A stretch of DNA of 7,494 nt from Bacteroidetes bacterium 4572_114 (lineage in GTDB: Bacteria > Bacteroidota > Bacteroidia > Bacteroidales > 4484-276). Made by a program: the position numbers and the translations under genes. This document shows positions 6,035 to 7,494 of the stretch, one piece after another (within the stretch, counting starts at the first letter, position 1; every line of letters begins with the position of its first letter). Location: positions 1-7,494 of the forward strand of contig NIVA01000081.1 in the NCBI GenBank assembly GCA_002254335.1, written 5' to 3'. The notes under the pieces are model-generated. The model was not told the origin of the DNA and did no database searches. It saw nothing but the letters and a program-made list of their open reading frames with translations.

Positions 6035-6988
6035 TTAATCTGACAATTTTGATTTCATCTCTCTGTTTTCATCCTCCAGAGTTTTAACACGATTGTTCAA
6101 CTCCAGGATATAAAGGCTCAATTCTTCAATTTTTTCCAGCATTTTTTTCTGGAGGTCACCAACGAGATAGCCACCATTATCAGCGACCTCTTTTGCGGAG
6201 GGAATTCCAGGCAGATGATTATTTTCTTTAATGCTTTTTCCAAAATCATCAATCGACATCAGGTTATAATTTTCTTCAAAAACATAATCGGGCCAGTAGC
6301 CCTGGTCGTCGATAAGGATCTCTTCGCAGGCCATTTTTCCGTTTACCGAAAATTTATAACCCGTTGCGCCGGTGGTAGCACCGATAACCACATTGCCATT
6401 TCCTTCAATTACCAGCCTGTCAACATTTGAAGTCCTTAGGCGCAACCTGCCCGACATACGGTTTGTGATGTAAAAATCGTCGCCAAATGCCTGCATCCAT
6501 GCTTTATATGTTGAACCCGAATAAAATGAAAAAAGCGGGTCTGAAGATGATTCAAGCCTGAGGACTTCAATGCCACCGGATATGTGCAGTTTTGCATTAG
6601 GTTCATCTGCCCCGACACCAACATTTCCTAAATTGAAAAATATATCTGATCCATTCGCCTCCCAGAAATCGCGGCTTGCCTTGCCTACTTTATGCCAGGC
6701 AATACTATCGAAATAATAGTACCCGGCATCATTATCGGTTTGATAAATAATCAATCCGGTAGCAGGTGTGGCCGGTCTTGCTGCCTCGCTCATCCGGGGG
6801 GCCAGAAACCCCATTCCAATAGCCTGAACATCAAGTGCTGCTGATGAATCGGGCAGGGCGCCATCGTTATTTATAGATATCTGGGCAAATGAAATGGAGG
6901 ATAAAAGTAGCGTGATGATTACTGTAAAAAACCAATTTTTATGGTTTACAGAAATACTTTTTTGGAGTTTATGCATAGTTGATTTCAT
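6035..6988 (-). CDS. Secreted tail-fibre/S74-like surface protein with coiled-coil end
   Basis: 317 residues with an N-terminal signal peptide ending in SSISFA (about residue 35). M1 or M5 (MHKLQK) could be the start. Residues 45-105 carry the common Bacteroidota pattern DSSAALDV...GFLAPRMS...PATGLIIYQTD...GYYYFDSIAWHKVG. Residues 115-215 contain repeated short beta motifs (NVGVGADEPNAKLHISGG, RLVIEGNGNVVIGATTG) as in trimeric tail-fibre-like stalks. Residues 229-275 (YWPDYVFEENYNLMSIDDFG ... ENNHLPGIPSAKEV) match the tail seen in many Bacteroidota proteins annotated as S74/endosialidase-chaperone-like, but I cannot confirm self-cleavage. Residues 277-315 form a predicted coiled coil (LQKKMLEKIEELSLYILELNNRVKTLEDENREMK), pointing to a trimer. 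Probably first gene of a two-gene operon with the protease. Exact role unknown. Confidence 0.82.
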   Translation of the reverse strand: MKSTMHKLQKSISVNHKNWFFTVIITLLLSSISFAQISINNDGALPDSSAALDVQAIGMGFLAPRMSEAARPATPATGLIIYQTDNDAGYYYFDSIAWHKVGKASRDFWEANGSDIFFNLGNVGVGADEPNAKLHISGGIEVLRLESSSDPLFSFYSGSTYKAWMQAFGDDFYITNRMSGRLRLRTSNVDRLVIEGNGNVVIGATTGATGYKFSVNGKMACEEILIDDQGYWPDYVFEENYNLMSIDDFGKSIKENNHLPGIPSAKEVADNGGYLVGDLQKKMLEKIEELSLYILELNNRVKTLEDENREMKSKLSD

Positions 6989-7094
6989 GATGAAATGATT
7001 TTAATTATCGGTTTTGTTTTAGAGGCCGGTCATAAAAGCCATTTTTTGCCGCGGATGCGCTAATAAATTTTTTTAATTATCGCATAATCACGTG

Positions 7095-7127
7095 TTTGAA
7101 AATAATTAAATTTCGCTGATTTTCAAA
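7095..7127. repeat. 9-bp perfect inverted repeat upstream of the S74-like gene
   Basis: TTTGAAAAT (7095-7103) and ATTTTCAAA (7119-7127) are separated by 15 bp, about 105 bp before the start of the 6035-6988 gene. It could be an operator or overlap a promoter. AT-rich composition makes a chance origin possible. Confidence 0.4.
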
Positions 7128-7207
7128 AACATCGCTTTTGGACCGGACTCATTAATATTTATCTCAGCTCAACTACTACGGAGTTTTTTCAATACGGTAC
7201 AGACTGT

Positions 7208-7221
7208 CCCGCCCATGCGGG
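7208..7221. repeat. Small GC-rich hairpin
   Basis: CCCGC (7208-7212) and GCGGG (7217-7221) enclose CCAT. It stands out as a GC-rich island in AT-rich DNA and has no U tract, so it resembles a palindromic repeat unit more than a terminator. Confidence 0.5.
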
Positions 7222-7323
7222 AGGTTGAGGTATTTTAGTACAATGGAATTGCCAATGATCTCCAAAAAACCTTATCGTTTTGTCTTTAATCTTAGTGCAA
7301 AACCAATCCCCCATGATACCAGC

Positions 7324-7360
7324 AACCTTATTACCTTATTCTCAGCCGCATAATAAGGTT
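7324..7360. repeat. 10-bp perfect inverted repeat with iterated CCTTATT motif
   Basis: AACCTTATTA (7324-7333) and TAATAAGGTT (7351-7360) are perfect complements around a 17-bp loop. A further ACCTTATT begins in the loop (7333-7340), and AATAAGGTT recurs at 7409-7417. The recurrent motif suggests a protein-binding cluster or the end of a mobile element; no partner gene is visible. Confidence 0.5.
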
Positions 7361-7494
7361 AGTTTTCAATAAGTGACAATTATTTGCAAGAGGTTTAAAA
7401 ATTAAGGAAATAAGGTTTTTTTTCGTAATTATTTAGCTGCTTCAAATCAGTCCAAATCAAACACCTGCTACATTAGACCCCCTCTTCCCGATAG

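Larger units (their letters stand above)
6989..7494. other. 506-bp region without a convincing gene
   Basis: The left part should hold the promoter of the S74-like gene, but no strong TAnnTTTG element is seen; the best is a TTTG (7124-7127) and TATTTTCA (7097-7104) pair at 19-bp spacing on the minus strand, matching only partly. Short open frames exist (36 codons plus, 7243-7353; 41 codons minus, 7189-7314) but have no recognisable motif. Three inverted repeats are listed separately. The last 60 bases show no identified feature. Confidence 0.55.

Noticed and set aside
7189..7314. 41-codon minus-strand ORF (MGDWFCTK...) and other short open frames nearby, including 7243-7353 plus.
   Set aside because: Short and mutually overlapping, with no ribosome site and no family resemblance; one of them runs through the GC-rich hairpin.

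Overview
The window looks like an accessory or housekeeping-flank stretch of a Bacteroidota chromosome, most like the Bacteroidales/Marinilabiliales side. The evidence is low-to-moderate GC with long A/T runs, mostly no Shine-Dalgarno sites, a FecI-like ECF sigma factor of the Bacteroidota type, and secreted proteins of styles common in that phylum. Genus cannot be read from the sequence.

Layout from left to right. (1) 1-436, minus: a broken transposase of the IS701/SRSO17 type with two in-frame stops and one frameshift, cut by the window edge. (2) 437-733: AT-rich intergenic DNA with no gene. (3) 734-2089, minus: trkA, a duplicated NAD-binding regulator of potassium uptake. Its upstream DNA is an almost perfectly phased array of purine-rich octamers (2143-2288), followed by a terminator hairpin for the next gene. 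(4) 2358-3527, minus: a secreted protein with about ten 16-residue repeats and a barrel-like C-terminal part. (5) 3742-4314, plus: an ECF sigma factor transcribed divergently from the repeat protein, with no anti-sigma gene beside it. (6) 4328-4391: a strong hairpin and a 25-bp direct repeat between two convergent genes. (7) 4391-6016 and 6035-6988, both minus and 18 bp apart: a probable operon of a tail-fibre/S74-like surface protein followed by a secreted trypsin-like serine protease. (8) 6989-7494: 506 bp without a convincing gene, with several inverted repeats.

How the parts may relate: three of the five intact genes encode exported proteins, so this is largely a cell-surface or secretion locus next to a potassium-uptake regulator. 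The sigma factor may control the divergent surface repeat protein, but this is inferred from position only. No defence system, CRISPR array, tRNA or rRNA gene was seen. The least ordinary items are the decayed transposase, which six-frame ORF calling misses, the phased octamer array lying on the trkA promoter region, and the pairing of an orphan ECF sigma factor with the 16-residue repeat protein.
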